This document shows, piece by piece, positions 27,395 through 35,942 of a DNA stretch of 64,000 nucleotides. Each line of letters opens with the position of its first letter. Position 1 is the stretch's first letter. Made by a program: the position numbers and the translations under genes. The DNA comes from Azospirillum brasilense (GTDB taxonomy: Bacteria; Pseudomonadota; Alphaproteobacteria; Azospirillales; Azospirillaceae): contig NZ_CP012914.1 in NCBI RefSeq assembly GCF_001315015.1, positions 620,001-684,000 on the forward strand, in the 5' to 3' direction. The notes below the pieces were generated by a model that was not told the origin of the DNA, did no database searches, and worked only from the letters and a program-made list of their open reading frames with translations.

Positions 27395-28102
27395 ATGGCC
27401 GAGAACCTGCTGACGTCGACCGTTCCCGGCGCCCCGCCCGCGGTGCCCGAGAAGTTCCGCGACCCGGAAACCGGTGCGGTGCGCGTGGAGGCGCTGCTGA
27501 AGTCCTATCTGGAGCTGGAGCGCAAGCTGTCCGCTCCCGCCCCGGCGCTCGACGGCGGTGAGCGGCCCGACCTGCTGGCGGCGCCGGGCGTGCCCGATGG
27601 GCCGGAGGGCTATTGCATCGCCTGCGACCATGGGTTGTTCGAGCCTGACCCGGCGATCAACGGCCGCCTGCACGGCGCCGGCTTCACGCCGGACCAGGCG
27701 CAGCTCGTCTATGACCTCGCCGCCGAGCGTCTGGTCCCGCTGATCCAGGAGCTGGCCGCCGAATTCCAGGCGGAACGCGAGGTCGAACGGCTGTCCGCCC
27801 AGTTCGGCGGGGCCGAGCGCTGGCGGGAGGTGTCGCGGCAGCTCCACGCCTGGGCGGTGAAGAACTTGCCGCCCGCCGCGGTGGAGGGGCTGTCGACCAC
27901 CTATGAGGGAGTGATGGCGCTTCACCGGATGATGACCGGCGGCGAGCCCGCCGCCCTGTCGATGCCCGCCGGCGCGCCGTCCGCCGGCGGGGAGGCGGAG
28001 CTGCAGGCGTTGATGCGCGATCCCCGCTATTGGCGGGACCGCGACCCGGCGGTGGTGTCGAAGGTGACCGACGGGTTCCAGCGCCTGTACCCGAGCGCCT
28101 GA
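27395..28102 (+). CDS. Phage scaffolding/capsid assembly protein
   Basis: A 235-residue protein from ATG 27395, with AAGGAG ten bases upstream. An N-terminal disordered segment leads to PEKFRDPETGAVRVEALLKSYLELERKL, a motif typical of T7 gp9-like and related scaffold proteins, followed by PDGPEGYCI and an acidic, Glu-rich helical middle (QELAAEFQAEREVERLSAQFGG). The end, LMRDPRYWRDRDPAVVSKVTDGF, is also typical. It would template procapsid assembly and be expelled at packaging. Expected next is the capsid gene, but 3.4 kb of unrelated cargo intervenes. Confidence 0.8.
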   Translation: MAENLLTSTVPGAPPAVPEKFRDPETGAVRVEALLKSYLELERKLSAPAPALDGGERPDLLAAPGVPDGPEGYCIACDHGLFEPDPAINGRLHGAGFTPDQAQLVYDLAAERLVPLIQELAAEFQAEREVERLSAQFGGAERWREVSRQLHAWAVKNLPPAAVEGLSTTYEGVMALHRMMTGGEPAALSMPAGAPSAGGEAELQALMRDPRYWRDRDPAVVSKVTDGFQRLYPSA

Positions 28103-28266
28103 GGCGGCGGACCGGTGGCGCGGTGTGCTTCGCGGGGTGACCTTCGAACCCACGCCGCGCCGGATGGGCGAAATGTCGCAGCCGGTTTGAAAAGGACGAA
28201 GGCGAACCGCGGCAGGCAACTTGACCGTTGCGTGTTTGAAATAAAAAAGCGACGCTTTCGCGCAGA

Positions 28267-30651
28267 ATGACAACCGCCCGGAAGCAGCCGGGTGCGACGA
28301 TTGCCGCCGGGACCGTGATGACGCTGCGCCGCAAGATCCGCTGGCTGACCTGGATCGGCCTGATCGGCTGCCTCATGGCGGCAATCCCGGCGCTTTACCT
28401 GCTGCGCAGCGGTCTGATCACGGAGCGGGGACGGCTGACCCACGCCTTGGTTGGGTCGGCGCACGCCATGCTTGGCGAGATCAACGCGGCCATCGAGGCG
28501 GGCGCCCTGCCACGGGACGAAGGTCAGGGGCAGGCGCGGCTGGCGCTGCGGGCGCTGGGACGCGATCCCTTCCATGTCAGCGTGTTCACCGACGGACGCG
28601 TGCCCGAGGGCTGGATGGACGAGGCTCGTTCGGTCCGCGCCAGCCTAACCTTCGAGCCGTGGGGCTGGACCATCGCGGCGGCCAGCGGGACCGACGACCT
28701 CGACCGCGAGTTCGCCATGGAGGCCCTGGCCTTCGTCCTGTTCATCGCCGTTCTGCTGGTGCTGAGCTGGCCGCTGTCGGTGTTTCTATCGCAGCATGTG
28801 CTGGGTCCCATCGAGGCGCTGTCGGAGCGGATGGAGCGGCTGACCGAAGGGCAGACCGGCATCGACATCCCCGGCCGCGACCGCAAGGACGAGTTCGGCG
28901 CCATGGCCCGCGCCATGGACTATTTCCGGCAGGCCGCCGAGGCGCTGATCGTGCGCGACGAGCGGCTGTTCGGCATCATGAACAACATCGGCGAAGCCAT
29001 CGTGCTGGTCGGCGAGGACGGTCGGGTGGAAGAGCACAACCCCGCCGCCGCCGCGCTGTTCGGCGTGCCCGCGGAGCGGCTCGACGGCCATCGCTTCGCC
29101 GATCTGTTCGTCGAGGAGGACCGCGAGCGGATCGCCCGGCTGCTGGGGTTGGGGACACCGGCCGACGGAGCCGTCGCGGGGTTGGGAACCGGCGGTCGCA
29201 GGGAACGTGCCGAGGAGCTGGTGATCGAGCGGGCGGACGGGCGGATCGACGCCTCGCTCTCCCTGTCCTGCCTGGACGTGCAGGGGCGGCGCAGCTACGT
29301 CTGCGCGCTGGCCGACATGACGGAGCGGCTGCGCCACGAGCGGGAGCTGCTGCGGCTGGCCACGCGCGACCGGCTGACCGGCCTGCCGAACCGCGCCCTC
29401 ATCGAATCGCTGCTCGACACCTCGATCGAGCGGGCGCGGCGCCACGGCCGCCGCTTCGCGGTGCTGTGCCTGGACCTGTCGCGCTTCAAGCTGATCACCG
29501 ACACGCTGGGCCACCACGCCGGGGACCTGCTGCTGCAGGAGGTCGCCTCGCGGATCGTCCTCACGGTCCGGGCGAGCGACACGGTGGGGCGCATCGGCAC
29601 CGACGACTTCGCGGTGATCCTCGACGAGGTCGGCGAGGCGCAGGAGGTGGAGATCGCCGCCCAGCGGATCCTGGCCGCCTTCGACGAGCCGGTGCTGCTG
29701 ATGGGGACGGAGCATTACGTCCGCCCGTCGATCGGCATCGCCCTGTTCCCCGACCATGCCGACAGCGCGCAGGAACTGGTCCGCTCCGCCGACACGGCGC
29801 TCTACGCGGCCAAGCGGGCCGGCGGCAAGCGCCACGCCTTCTTCCGCAAGGAGCTGGCCGACCAGGCGCACCGCCATCTGGCGCTGGACCGCGACCTGCG
29901 GGCGGCGCTGGCGCGCGGGGAGTTCCAGCTCCACTACCAGCCCAAGGTGTCGCTGGTCGACCAGTCGCTGGAAGGGTTCGAGGCGCTGCTGCGCTGGGAC
30001 AAGCCCGGTTTCGGTATGATCCCGCCCGGCGAGTTCATCCCGGTCGCCGAGGACACTGGCTTCATCGTGCCGCTCGGCGACTGGGTGATCGACGAGGCCT
30101 GCCGGCAGTTGCGGGAGTGGATCGACCGCGGGCTGGAGCCGGTGCCGGTGGCCGTCAACATCTCCCCGCGCCATCTGCGCCAGCGTTCCGCCGAGGATTT
30201 CCGCCGCATCATCGACCGCCACCGCCTGTCGCCCGATCTGGTCGAGCTGGAAATCACCGAGGGTGCTGTGATGCAGGACATGGACCACGCCCTGTCCGTC
30301 CTGGCCGCGTTGAAGGCCATGGGCATCCGCGTGGCGGTGGACGATTTCGGCACCGGCCATTCCTCGCTGAGCTACCTGAAGCGGTTGCCGGTGACGACGC
30401 TGAAGATCGACCGCTCCTTTGTGAACGGCGTGCCGAGCGAGCGGGAGGACAACGGCATCGTCTCCACCATCATCGCCATGGCCGATATGCTGGGGCTCGA
30501 CGTGGTGGCGGAGGGGGTGGAGAAGCAGGAGCAGGCCAATTTCCTGCGCCACCACAATTGCACCCTGGTCCAGGGCTGGCTGACCGGGCGCCCGGTTCCC
30601 GCCGGGCAGGCCGCCGACCTGCTGGCCGTGCGCCTGCGCCGGTCGGCGTGA
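28267..30651 (+). CDS. Membrane HAMP-PAS-GGDEF-EAL cyclic-di-GMP protein
   Basis: A 794-residue protein. TM1 is at about 26-46 (WLTWIGLIGCLMAAIPALYL), a periplasmic sensor segment follows, TM2 is at about 157-180, HAMP about 180-232, PAS about 235-355, GGDEF about 365-530 and EAL about 545-790. The GGDEF signature is degenerate (RIGTDDFAV), so cyclase activity is doubtful. The EAL domain keeps FEALLRW, the Asn in VNISPRHL, LELEITEG, DDFGTGHSSL, LKIDRSF and VVAEGVE, so phosphodiesterase activity is expected. The start at 28267 lacks an obvious ribosome-binding site; the ATG at 28318 is an alternative. It sits inside the head-gene block of a prophage, between scaffold and capsid. Confidence 0.88.
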   Translation: MTTARKQPGATIAAGTVMTLRRKIRWLTWIGLIGCLMAAIPALYLLRSGLITERGRLTHALVGSAHAMLGEINAAIEAGALPRDEGQGQARLALRALGRDPFHVSVFTDGRVPEGWMDEARSVRASLTFEPWGWTIAAASGTDDLDREFAMEALAFVLFIAVLLVLSWPLSVFLSQHVLGPIEALSERMERLTEGQTGIDIPGRDRKDEFGAMARAMDYFRQAAEALIVRDERLFGIMNNIGEAIVLVGEDGRVEEHNPAAAALFGVPAERLDGHRFADLFVEEDRERIARLLGLGTPADGAVAGLGTGGRRERAEELVIERADGRIDASLSLSCLDVQGRRSYVCALADMTERLRHERELLRLATRDRLTGLPNRALIESLLDTSIERARRHGRRFAVLCLDLSRFKLITDTLGHHAGDLLLQEVASRIVLTVRASDTVGRIGTDDFAVILDEVGEAQEVEIAAQRILAAFDEPVLLMGTEHYVRPSIGIALFPDHADSAQELVRSADTALYAAKRAGGKRHAFFRKELADQAHRHLALDRDLRAALARGEFQLHYQPKVSLVDQSLEGFEALLRWDKPGFGMIPPGEFIPVAEDTGFIVPLGDWVIDEACRQLREWIDRGLEPVPVAVNISPRHLRQRSAEDFRRIIDRHRLSPDLVELEITEGAVMQDMDHALSVLAALKAMGIRVAVDDFGTGHSSLSYLKRLPVTTLKIDRSFVNGVPSEREDNGIVSTIIAMADMLGLDVVAEGVEKQEQANFLRHHNCTLVQGWLTGRPVPAGQAADLLAVRLRRSA

Positions 30652-30660
30652 GATCTGGAA

Positions 30661-30693
30661 GAACCGGGGGCCGTCGCCCCCGGTTCTTCCTCC
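30661..30693. terminator. Strong hairpin between convergent genes
   Basis: GAACCGGGGG (30661-30670) pairs with CCCCCGGTTC (30677-30686), a 10-bp stem with a 6-base loop, lying between the stops of the GGDEF-EAL gene and the convergent PRC-barrel gene. Followed by TTCC on the plus strand; only a weak T tract, but position supports a bidirectional terminator. Confidence 0.65.
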
Positions 30694-30709
30694 CGAATCG
30701 GCCCTGAGG

Positions 30710-31147
30710 TCAGCGCAGCGCGCCCTTGACGTCCTCGTACTTGTCCTTCTGCCAGGACTCCAGGCCCTTGAGGTCGTTCTCCGTCATGTCGACGGTCAGG
30801 CGCTTGCCCTTCATGTGCAGCCGCTCCAGCGGCAGGACGACGTCCTTGTCGCTGATGTCGGCGATGTGATCGACGTCGATCACCGCGAAGGTCTGGCCGC
30901 CCTTGCGGACGATGCCCTCGATCTCGGCGATGTCCTTGCCGTCGCTGCCGTAGACGTCCTTCCCCTTGAGCTGGGCCGCGGTCATCTTCGCGACCGCCGG
31001 GTCGAGCGAACCGTGGGTGGCCGCGACCTGCCCGGTCGCCTTGTTGCTCGGGACCTCCTTGGCGGTGGTTCCAGACGTGCTTTCGGCCAGGGCCGGCGTG
31101 GCGAGCAGAAGCGCGGCGACGCCACAGGCGGTGATGATCGTCTTCAT
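30710..31147 (-). CDS. Secreted PRC-barrel domain protein
   Basis: A 145-residue protein from ATG 31147. The signal peptide is MKTIITACGVAALLLATPALA with cleavage after ALA. The mature part has a PRC-barrel: QLKGKDVYGSDGKDIAEIEGI, VRKGGQTFAVIDVDHIADIS and DKDVVLPLERLHM, then a short helical tail. PRC-barrel proteins of this kind are common periplasmic proteins in alphaproteobacteria, often stress-related, with no defined activity. It points toward the GGDEF-EAL gene and shares no operon with the phage genes, so it reads as inserted host-type cargo. Confidence 0.82.
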   Translation of the reverse strand: MKTIITACGVAALLLATPALAESTSGTTAKEVPSNKATGQVAATHGSLDPAVAKMTAAQLKGKDVYGSDGKDIAEIEGIVRKGGQTFAVIDVDHIADISDKDVVLPLERLHMKGKRLTVDMTENDLKGLESWQKDKYEDVKGALR

Positions 31148-31283
31148 GAAGCGTATTCCTTTTTTTTGCCGTGTTTTTCGGGCCGTTGAGGCCAACCATT
31201 CAACAGCGTGGCTTCGGGGGATATTCCACGCCCCGAGGGGGTACCGCGCCAAGGGGATGACGGTTCATCAAAGGAAAATATTC

Positions 31284-31312
31284 TTGACATAAGAGGGCGG
31301 GTGTCCTAGAAA
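31284..31312 (+). promoter_or_regulatory. Candidate sigma70 promoter ahead of capsid gene
   Basis: TTGACA (31284-31289), 17-base spacer, TAGAAA (31307-31312). The -35 is perfect and the spacing optimal. Transcription would start near 31319, run into the terminator at 31394-31440, and beyond it reach the capsid gene at 31568. Confidence 0.55.
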
Positions 31313-31393
31313 CTCTCTTGCCAACGCCCGTCGTGCGTCCCCTCACGCGGTGGGCCGCGGCATCCCGAACCTCCCTCCATGCCTGTCCTGAAA

Positions 31394-31440
31394 GGGGCTG
31401 ACCGGACAACCGAAAGGCCCGGTCAGCCCCTTTCTTTTTT
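31394..31440 (+). terminator. Intrinsic terminator upstream of capsid gene
   Basis: GGGGCTGACCGG (31394-31405) pairs perfectly with CCGGTCAGCCCC (31419-31430), 12 bp, followed by TTTCTTTTTT. It is a textbook rho-independent terminator on the plus strand with no gene ending before it. The upstream promoter at 31284 would give a transcript of about 120 nt. Confidence 0.85.
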
Positions 31441-31567
31441 CGCGCTTCGCCCGCGGCCGGGCGCGCGTCCCTTGTCCTTTTCCGGGATCGGGCGCGCCTG
31501 ACAACCGGGTGGCGGAATGCTTCCCGCCGGACGGGACCACCGCAGAACGCGAAAGGAATACAATCCG

Positions 31568-32386
31568 ATGTCCACCTCGGTCGCCCAGGCTTTCGTCAAG
31601 CAGTTCGAACGCGAAGTGCACGACGCCTACCAGCGCATGGGCTCCAAGCTGCGCAACACGGTGCGCACCAAGAACAACGTCCAGGGCGCTTCTACCGTCT
31701 TCCAGAAGGTCGGCAAGGGCACCGCGTCGACCAAGGCGCGCCATGGCGCGGTTCCGGTGATGAACCTGGACCACACGCCGGTCGAATGCACCCTCTACGA
31801 CTTCTACGCCGGCGATTGGGTCGATCGGCTGGACGAGCTGAAGACCAACATCGACGAGCGGCAGATCATCGCCAGCGCCGGCGCCTACGCGCTGGGCCGC
31901 AAGACCGACGAACTCATTCTCGGCGAGCTGAACCGGTCCACCAACTACGCGGGTGCGTCCAGCGACGGGCTGACCAAGGCGAAGGTGCTGACGGCCTTCG
32001 AGAAGCTGGGCGAGTCCGACGTGCCGGACGACGGCCAGCGCTACGCCGTCGTCGGCTGGAAGCAGTGGAGCCAGCTTCTGGGCATCGACGAGTTCGCCAG
32101 CACCGAATATGTCGGCGCCGACGAGCTGCCCTGGCGCGGCACCCAGGCCAAGCGCTGGCTGGGCACGCTGTGGATGCCCCATTCCGGTCTGAAGGCGGAG
32201 AGCGGCGTGCGCCTGTGCCACTGGTACCACAAGACGGCCGTCGGTCACGCCTCCGGCGCCGACGTGAAGACGGACATCTCCTGGCACGGCGACCGCGCCG
32301 CGCACTTCGTCAACAACATGATGTCGCAGGGCGCCGGCCTGATCGACGCGGCGGGCGTCGTCACCATGCGCTGCCTGGAAGCCTGA
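31568..32386 (+). CDS. Major capsid protein
   Basis: A 272-residue protein from ATG 31568, with AAAGGA upstream. It reads AFVKQFEREVHDAYQRMGSKLRN, then VPVMNLDHTPVECTLYDFYAGDWVD and KTDISWHGDRAAHFVNNMMS. This is the phage_capsid_2 type, the HK97-like capsid family found in podovirus-like prophages of proteobacteria. The protein is shorter than T7 gp10 but normal for this family. It is followed by a small gene and then the tail genes on the same strand. Confidence 0.82.
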   Translation: MSTSVAQAFVKQFEREVHDAYQRMGSKLRNTVRTKNNVQGASTVFQKVGKGTASTKARHGAVPVMNLDHTPVECTLYDFYAGDWVDRLDELKTNIDERQIIASAGAYALGRKTDELILGELNRSTNYAGASSDGLTKAKVLTAFEKLGESDVPDDGQRYAVVGWKQWSQLLGIDEFASTEYVGADELPWRGTQAKRWLGTLWMPHSGLKAESGVRLCHWYHKTAVGHASGADVKTDISWHGDRAAHFVNNMMSQGAGLIDAAGVVTMRCLEA

Positions 32387-32424
32387 CGCCCTCCCTGCCG
32401 ACGATCGAAATGGAGTTTCCTCCC

Positions 32425-32694
32425 ATGGCCTATCTTCCGAAGGACCTGAGCGTCCTCGCCTACGCCAACGGCTTCACCTTGTGGCACTACACGACGCCGG
32501 ACGCCGCCACGCTGGTGGACAACAGCGGCTATTTCAACGGCGCGTCCGATCTGCTGCGCAGCGGCGACATGATCCTGGCCAACACCGGCACCGCCGGGAC
32601 GCCCGCCGCCGGCGTCTTCGTGGTCGCCGCCAACGCGGCGGGGGTGGTGGACGTCACCAACCTGTCGCCCTTCGGCGCGTCCAACACCGACTGA
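32425..32694 (+). CDS. Small prophage protein after capsid
   Basis: An 89-residue protein from ATG 32425 (MAYLPKDLSVLAYANGFTLW). It is rich in Gly, Ala and Thr with a predicted beta pattern, for example YFNGASDLLRSGDMILANTG. Genes of this size follow the capsid in related prophages. A head-decoration or stabilising role is possible from position, but nothing in the sequence proves it. Confidence 0.6.
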   Translation: MAYLPKDLSVLAYANGFTLWHYTTPDAATLVDNSGYFNGASDLLRSGDMILANTGTAGTPAAGVFVVAANAAGVVDVTNLSPFGASNTD

Positions 32695-32710
32695 CGGACT
32701 TGGCACGATT

Positions 32711-32742
32711 TTCCCTCTCCCCCCTCTCCAGGGGAGAGGGAA
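32711..32742. repeat. 12-bp stem hairpin (REP-like)
   Basis: TTCCCTCTCCCC (32711-32722) pairs perfectly with GGGGAGAGGGAA (32731-32742). It lies between two prophage genes and has no T tract. Hairpins of the CCCTCTCC...GGAGAGGG kind are common interspersed repeats in high-GC proteobacteria. Confidence 0.65.
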
Positions 32743-32772
32743 AGGCGACTTCTGATCGGAAGGATCGATCCC

Positions 32773-33342
32773 ATGGCATTGACGGCTATCGGGCTGTGCA
32801 GCCGCGCGCTCATCAAGATCGGGGCGACGGCGATCACCGCCTTCGACGAGGGCACCGCCGAGGCGGAGGTCGCGGGGGCGCTCTTTGAGCCGGCGCGCGA
32901 CGCGCTGCTCTCCGCCAACGCCTGGAGCTTCGCCACCCGGCAGGCCCGGCTGGCGCGGCTGGCCGACGACCCGGTCGCCGATTACGGCGCGGCCTTCCAG
33001 CTTCCCGCCGATTTCCTGCGCGCGCTCGGCGCCGGGTCGGGCGGGCGAGGGCGGGGGCTCGACTACCGCATCGCCGGGCGGGCGCTGCACGCAGCGTCGG
33101 ACGCGGTGGTGCTGACCTATGTCGGGCGCCCGGCGGAGGAGGACTTTCCCGCCTTCTTCGACCAGGCGCTGATCGCCCGGCTCGCCGCGGAGTTCTGCAT
33201 TCCGCTGACCGAGAGCACGAGCCGGGCGGAGCTGCTGCAGCGGCTGGCGGAAAGCGAGTTCCGCCGCGCCCGCCAGATCGACGCCCTGCAGGACAGCCAG
33301 CCGGGCTTCGAGGGTTTCACCCTGATCGACGCGAGGGGCTGA
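32773..33342 (+). CDS. Tail tube protein, T7 gp11-like
   Basis: A 189-residue protein. The start, ALTAIGLCSRALIKIGATAI, followed by ...EPARDALLSANAWSFATRQ, is the hallmark of T7 tail tubular protein A (gp11) homologues. It adopts the adaptor fold that rings the portal. The stop overlaps the start of the next gene (TGATG), as in many phage tail operons. Confidence 0.85.
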   Translation: MALTAIGLCSRALIKIGATAITAFDEGTAEAEVAGALFEPARDALLSANAWSFATRQARLARLADDPVADYGAAFQLPADFLRALGAGSGGRGRGLDYRIAGRALHAASDAVVLTYVGRPAEEDFPAFFDQALIARLAAEFCIPLTESTSRAELLQRLAESEFRRARQIDALQDSQPGFEGFTLIDARG

Positions 33343-35237
33343 TGGCGCGGATTCGTCAGGTGAAGACCAACTTCACGGCGGGGGAGATTTCCCGCCGCCT
33401 GCTGGGGCGCGGCGACCTGCGCGCCTACGACAACGGGGCGCTGGCGCTGCGCAACCTGTTCATCCACCCGACCGGCGGGGTGACGCGCCGCTCCGGCCTC
33501 GCCTTCGTCGATCCGGCCCGCGGCGACGGGCGGCTGGTCGCCTTCGAGTTCAACACCGAGCAGACCTATCTGCTGGTCTTCTCCGAAGGGCGGATCGACG
33601 TCTACGGCAACGACGCGCCCATCGCCAGCGTGGAGGCCCCCTGGACCGCCGCCCAGCTTCCCCAGATCACCTGGACGCAGAGCGCCGACACGCTGCTGGT
33701 CTGCCACCCCGACGTGCCGCCGCGCAAGCTGACCCGCAGCGGCGCCGACGCCTGGGCGCTGACCGGCTGGAGCTACGTCGCGGATGGGGAGCGGGTGGCG
33801 ATGCCCTTCTACCGCTTCGCCGACCCGGCTGTGACTCTGAACCCGTCGGGAACGGACGGGCTGGTGACGGTGACCGCCTCCGCCCCGGTCTTCGACCCGA
33901 AGCAGGAGGGGGCCCGCCTGCGCATCCAGGGCAAACAGCTCCGCGTCGAGGGGGTGGTGTCGGCGACCGAGGTTTCCGCGACGGTGCTGGAGACGCTGTC
34001 CGGCACCGCCGCCACGACGGCCTGGGACGAGCAGTCCTTCTCGCCGCTGCGCGGCTGGCCGGTGTCGGCGGCCTTCCACCAGGACCGGCTGGTCATCGGC
34101 GGGTCCCGCGACCTGCCCAACCGGCTGTGGCTGTCGCGCTCCGCTGATCTGTGGAATTTCGATCTGGGCACCGGGCAGGACGACGAGGCCATCGAGTTCG
34201 GCATCCTGTCCGATCAGGTGAACGCGGTGCGCGCCGTCTTCTCCGGGCGGCATCTCCAGGTCTTCACCTCGGGCGCGGAATACATGGTGTCGGGCGATCC
34301 GCTGACCCCGCAGAACATCCAGGTCCACCGGCAGACGCGCATCGGCTCCCCCGTCGACCGCTCCGTGCCGCCGCGCGACGTGGACGGCGCCACCCTGTTC
34401 GTGTCGCGCAACGGGCGGGAGATCCGCGAATTCCTCTACACCGACACCGAGGCCGCCTATCAGGCCAACGATCTGGCGCTGCTCGCCCGCCATCTGGTGG
34501 TGAAGCCGCGCGACCAGGACTACGACCAGGGCCGCCGGCTGATGTTCGTGGTGATGGAGGACGGCGCGCTGTGCGCCCTGACCGTCTACCGGCTGGAGCA
34601 GGTGACCGCCTGGACCCGGCTGGAAACCGACGGGGCGGTGCGCAGCGTCGCGGTGGTCGGGGACGAGGTCTACGCGCTGGTCGACCGCGCCGGGCGGTGG
34701 AGCGTCGAGCGCTTCGACGACGGGCTGAATCTCGACGCCGCCCTGGTCGGCGACCACGACGCCCCGACCGCGGTGTGGAGCGGGCTGGACCATCTGGAAG
34801 GGCGGACCGTCGCGGTGGTCGCCGACGGGACGGTCCGCGCCGATGCCACCGTCGCCGCCGGCAAGATCGTGCTCGACCCGCCGGCCCGCCACGTCGAGGC
34901 CGGGCTGCCCTACAGCCACCGCATCGAGCCGCTGCCGGTCAGCCTGCTCGGGCAGGCGGGCGGGACCGACGCGGTGCGGCTGGTCGCCGTCGGCTTCCGG
35001 CTGGAAGAGACGGCGGCGCTGCACGCCGACCTGGGGCGCGGCCTTCAGGAGCTGCCGCTGCACCGGACGGGGCCGCAGCCGGCGGGCGGCGTCCCCGCGC
35101 TGGTCTCCGGCGACCGCAAGCTGCGGGCGCTGGGCTGGCGGCGCGACAGCGACCGGCCGCTGTGGAGCATCCGGCAGGACGCGCCGCTGCCCTTCACGCT
35201 TTTGTCCGTAACCATGGAACTGAGGGTGAACGACTGA
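33342..35237 (+). CDS. Tail nozzle protein, T7 gp12-like
   Basis: A 631-residue beta-rich protein. The N-terminus, VKTNFTAGEISRRLLGRGDL, followed by ALALRNLFIHPTGGVTRRSG, is the signature of tail tubular protein B/nozzle homologues in podovirus-like prophages. WLSRSADLWNFDLG and VNAVRAVFSGRHLQVFTSGAEY are further family motifs. It would form the end of the short tail. It overlaps neighbours on both sides by TGATG. Confidence 0.83.
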   Translation: MARIRQVKTNFTAGEISRRLLGRGDLRAYDNGALALRNLFIHPTGGVTRRSGLAFVDPARGDGRLVAFEFNTEQTYLLVFSEGRIDVYGNDAPIASVEAPWTAAQLPQITWTQSADTLLVCHPDVPPRKLTRSGADAWALTGWSYVADGERVAMPFYRFADPAVTLNPSGTDGLVTVTASAPVFDPKQEGARLRIQGKQLRVEGVVSATEVSATVLETLSGTAATTAWDEQSFSPLRGWPVSAAFHQDRLVIGGSRDLPNRLWLSRSADLWNFDLGTGQDDEAIEFGILSDQVNAVRAVFSGRHLQVFTSGAEYMVSGDPLTPQNIQVHRQTRIGSPVDRSVPPRDVDGATLFVSRNGREIREFLYTDTEAAYQANDLALLARHLVVKPRDQDYDQGRRLMFVVMEDGALCALTVYRLEQVTAWTRLETDGAVRSVAVVGDEVYALVDRAGRWSVERFDDGLNLDAALVGDHDAPTAVWSGLDHLEGRTVAVVADGTVRADATVAAGKIVLDPPARHVEAGLPYSHRIEPLPVSLLGQAGGTDAVRLVAVGFRLEETAALHADLGRGLQELPLHRTGPQPAGGVPALVSGDRKLRALGWRRDSDRPLWSIRQDAPLPFTLLSVTMELRVND

Positions 35238-35902
35238 TGGGCGGAATCACGACCCTGGCCACGACGGCGCTGCCGCTGGCCAACTCCGTCGCCGATACGG
35301 TGGACCGCGTCTCCGGCAGCTCGGACAGTGCGCGCCGGCAGCAGGCCGCCGACGAGCGCCGCTACGCCTATCAGGCGGAGCAGCAGCGCCTGCAATGGCA
35401 GCGCGAGGACGAACTGCGCCGCCAGGACCAGGAGCTTCAGCGCCAGAAGGAGGAGCAGGCGCGCGCCGAGGCGGAGCGGCAGCGCGCCCGCGAGATGGAC
35501 TGGCTGGCGCAGAGCCAGAATCTGGCGGCCCAGCAGCTCCGCGCAGGGCAGGCCGCCACGCTGGCCGACAAGGAAGGCGACGCCCGCACACGGCTGGCCC
35601 AGATGTCCGCCGCCGCGCAATCCGACGAGCGGCGGCGCGTGGACGCCCTCCGCCGCACCGTGGCGCGCACCCGCGCGACGCTCGGCTCCAACGGGGTCAG
35701 CGCGGCGGACGGCTCGGGCGAGGCGATCCTGCTCGGTGTCGTCAAGGACAGCGCCGCGGAGCGCGGGGAGGCGGAAGGCGCCGACCGGCTGAAGCGCGAG
35801 GCCATCCAGCAGGAGGTGGACAGCGTGCGCCGCCGCAACCTGCTGGAACAGGCGCAGCTCGCCGAGCGCCAGCGGCTGGAGTTCATGAGCCGCTTCTATT
35901 GA
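35237..35902 (+). CDS. Coiled-coil internal virion-type protein
   Basis: A 221-residue protein from the ATG overlapping the previous stop (TGATG at 35235-35239). After a short hydrophobic start (GGITTLATTALPLANSVAD) it is nearly all charged coiled coil (QQRLQWQREDELRRQDQELQ and following). The C-terminal part, RATLGSNGVSAADGSGEAIL, is typical of small phage proteins placed where T7-like phages have internal virion (ejection) proteins. The large ejection proteins of T7 itself are absent. Confidence 0.6.
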   Translation: MGGITTLATTALPLANSVADTVDRVSGSSDSARRQQAADERRYAYQAEQQRLQWQREDELRRQDQELQRQKEEQARAEAERQRAREMDWLAQSQNLAAQQLRAGQAATLADKEGDARTRLAQMSAAAQSDERRRVDALRRTVARTRATLGSNGVSAADGSGEAILLGVVKDSAAERGEAEGADRLKREAIQQEVDSVRRRNLLEQAQLAERQRLEFMSRFY

Positions 35903-35942
35903 CGCATTCCGGTCCATCCACGCAGGAGGAGGGGCGCAGCCC

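Noticed and set aside
32711-32742. Hairpin in the prophage as a terminator
   Set aside because: The stem is perfect but no T tract follows and the tail genes downstream should share the transcript; a REP-like repeat is more likely.
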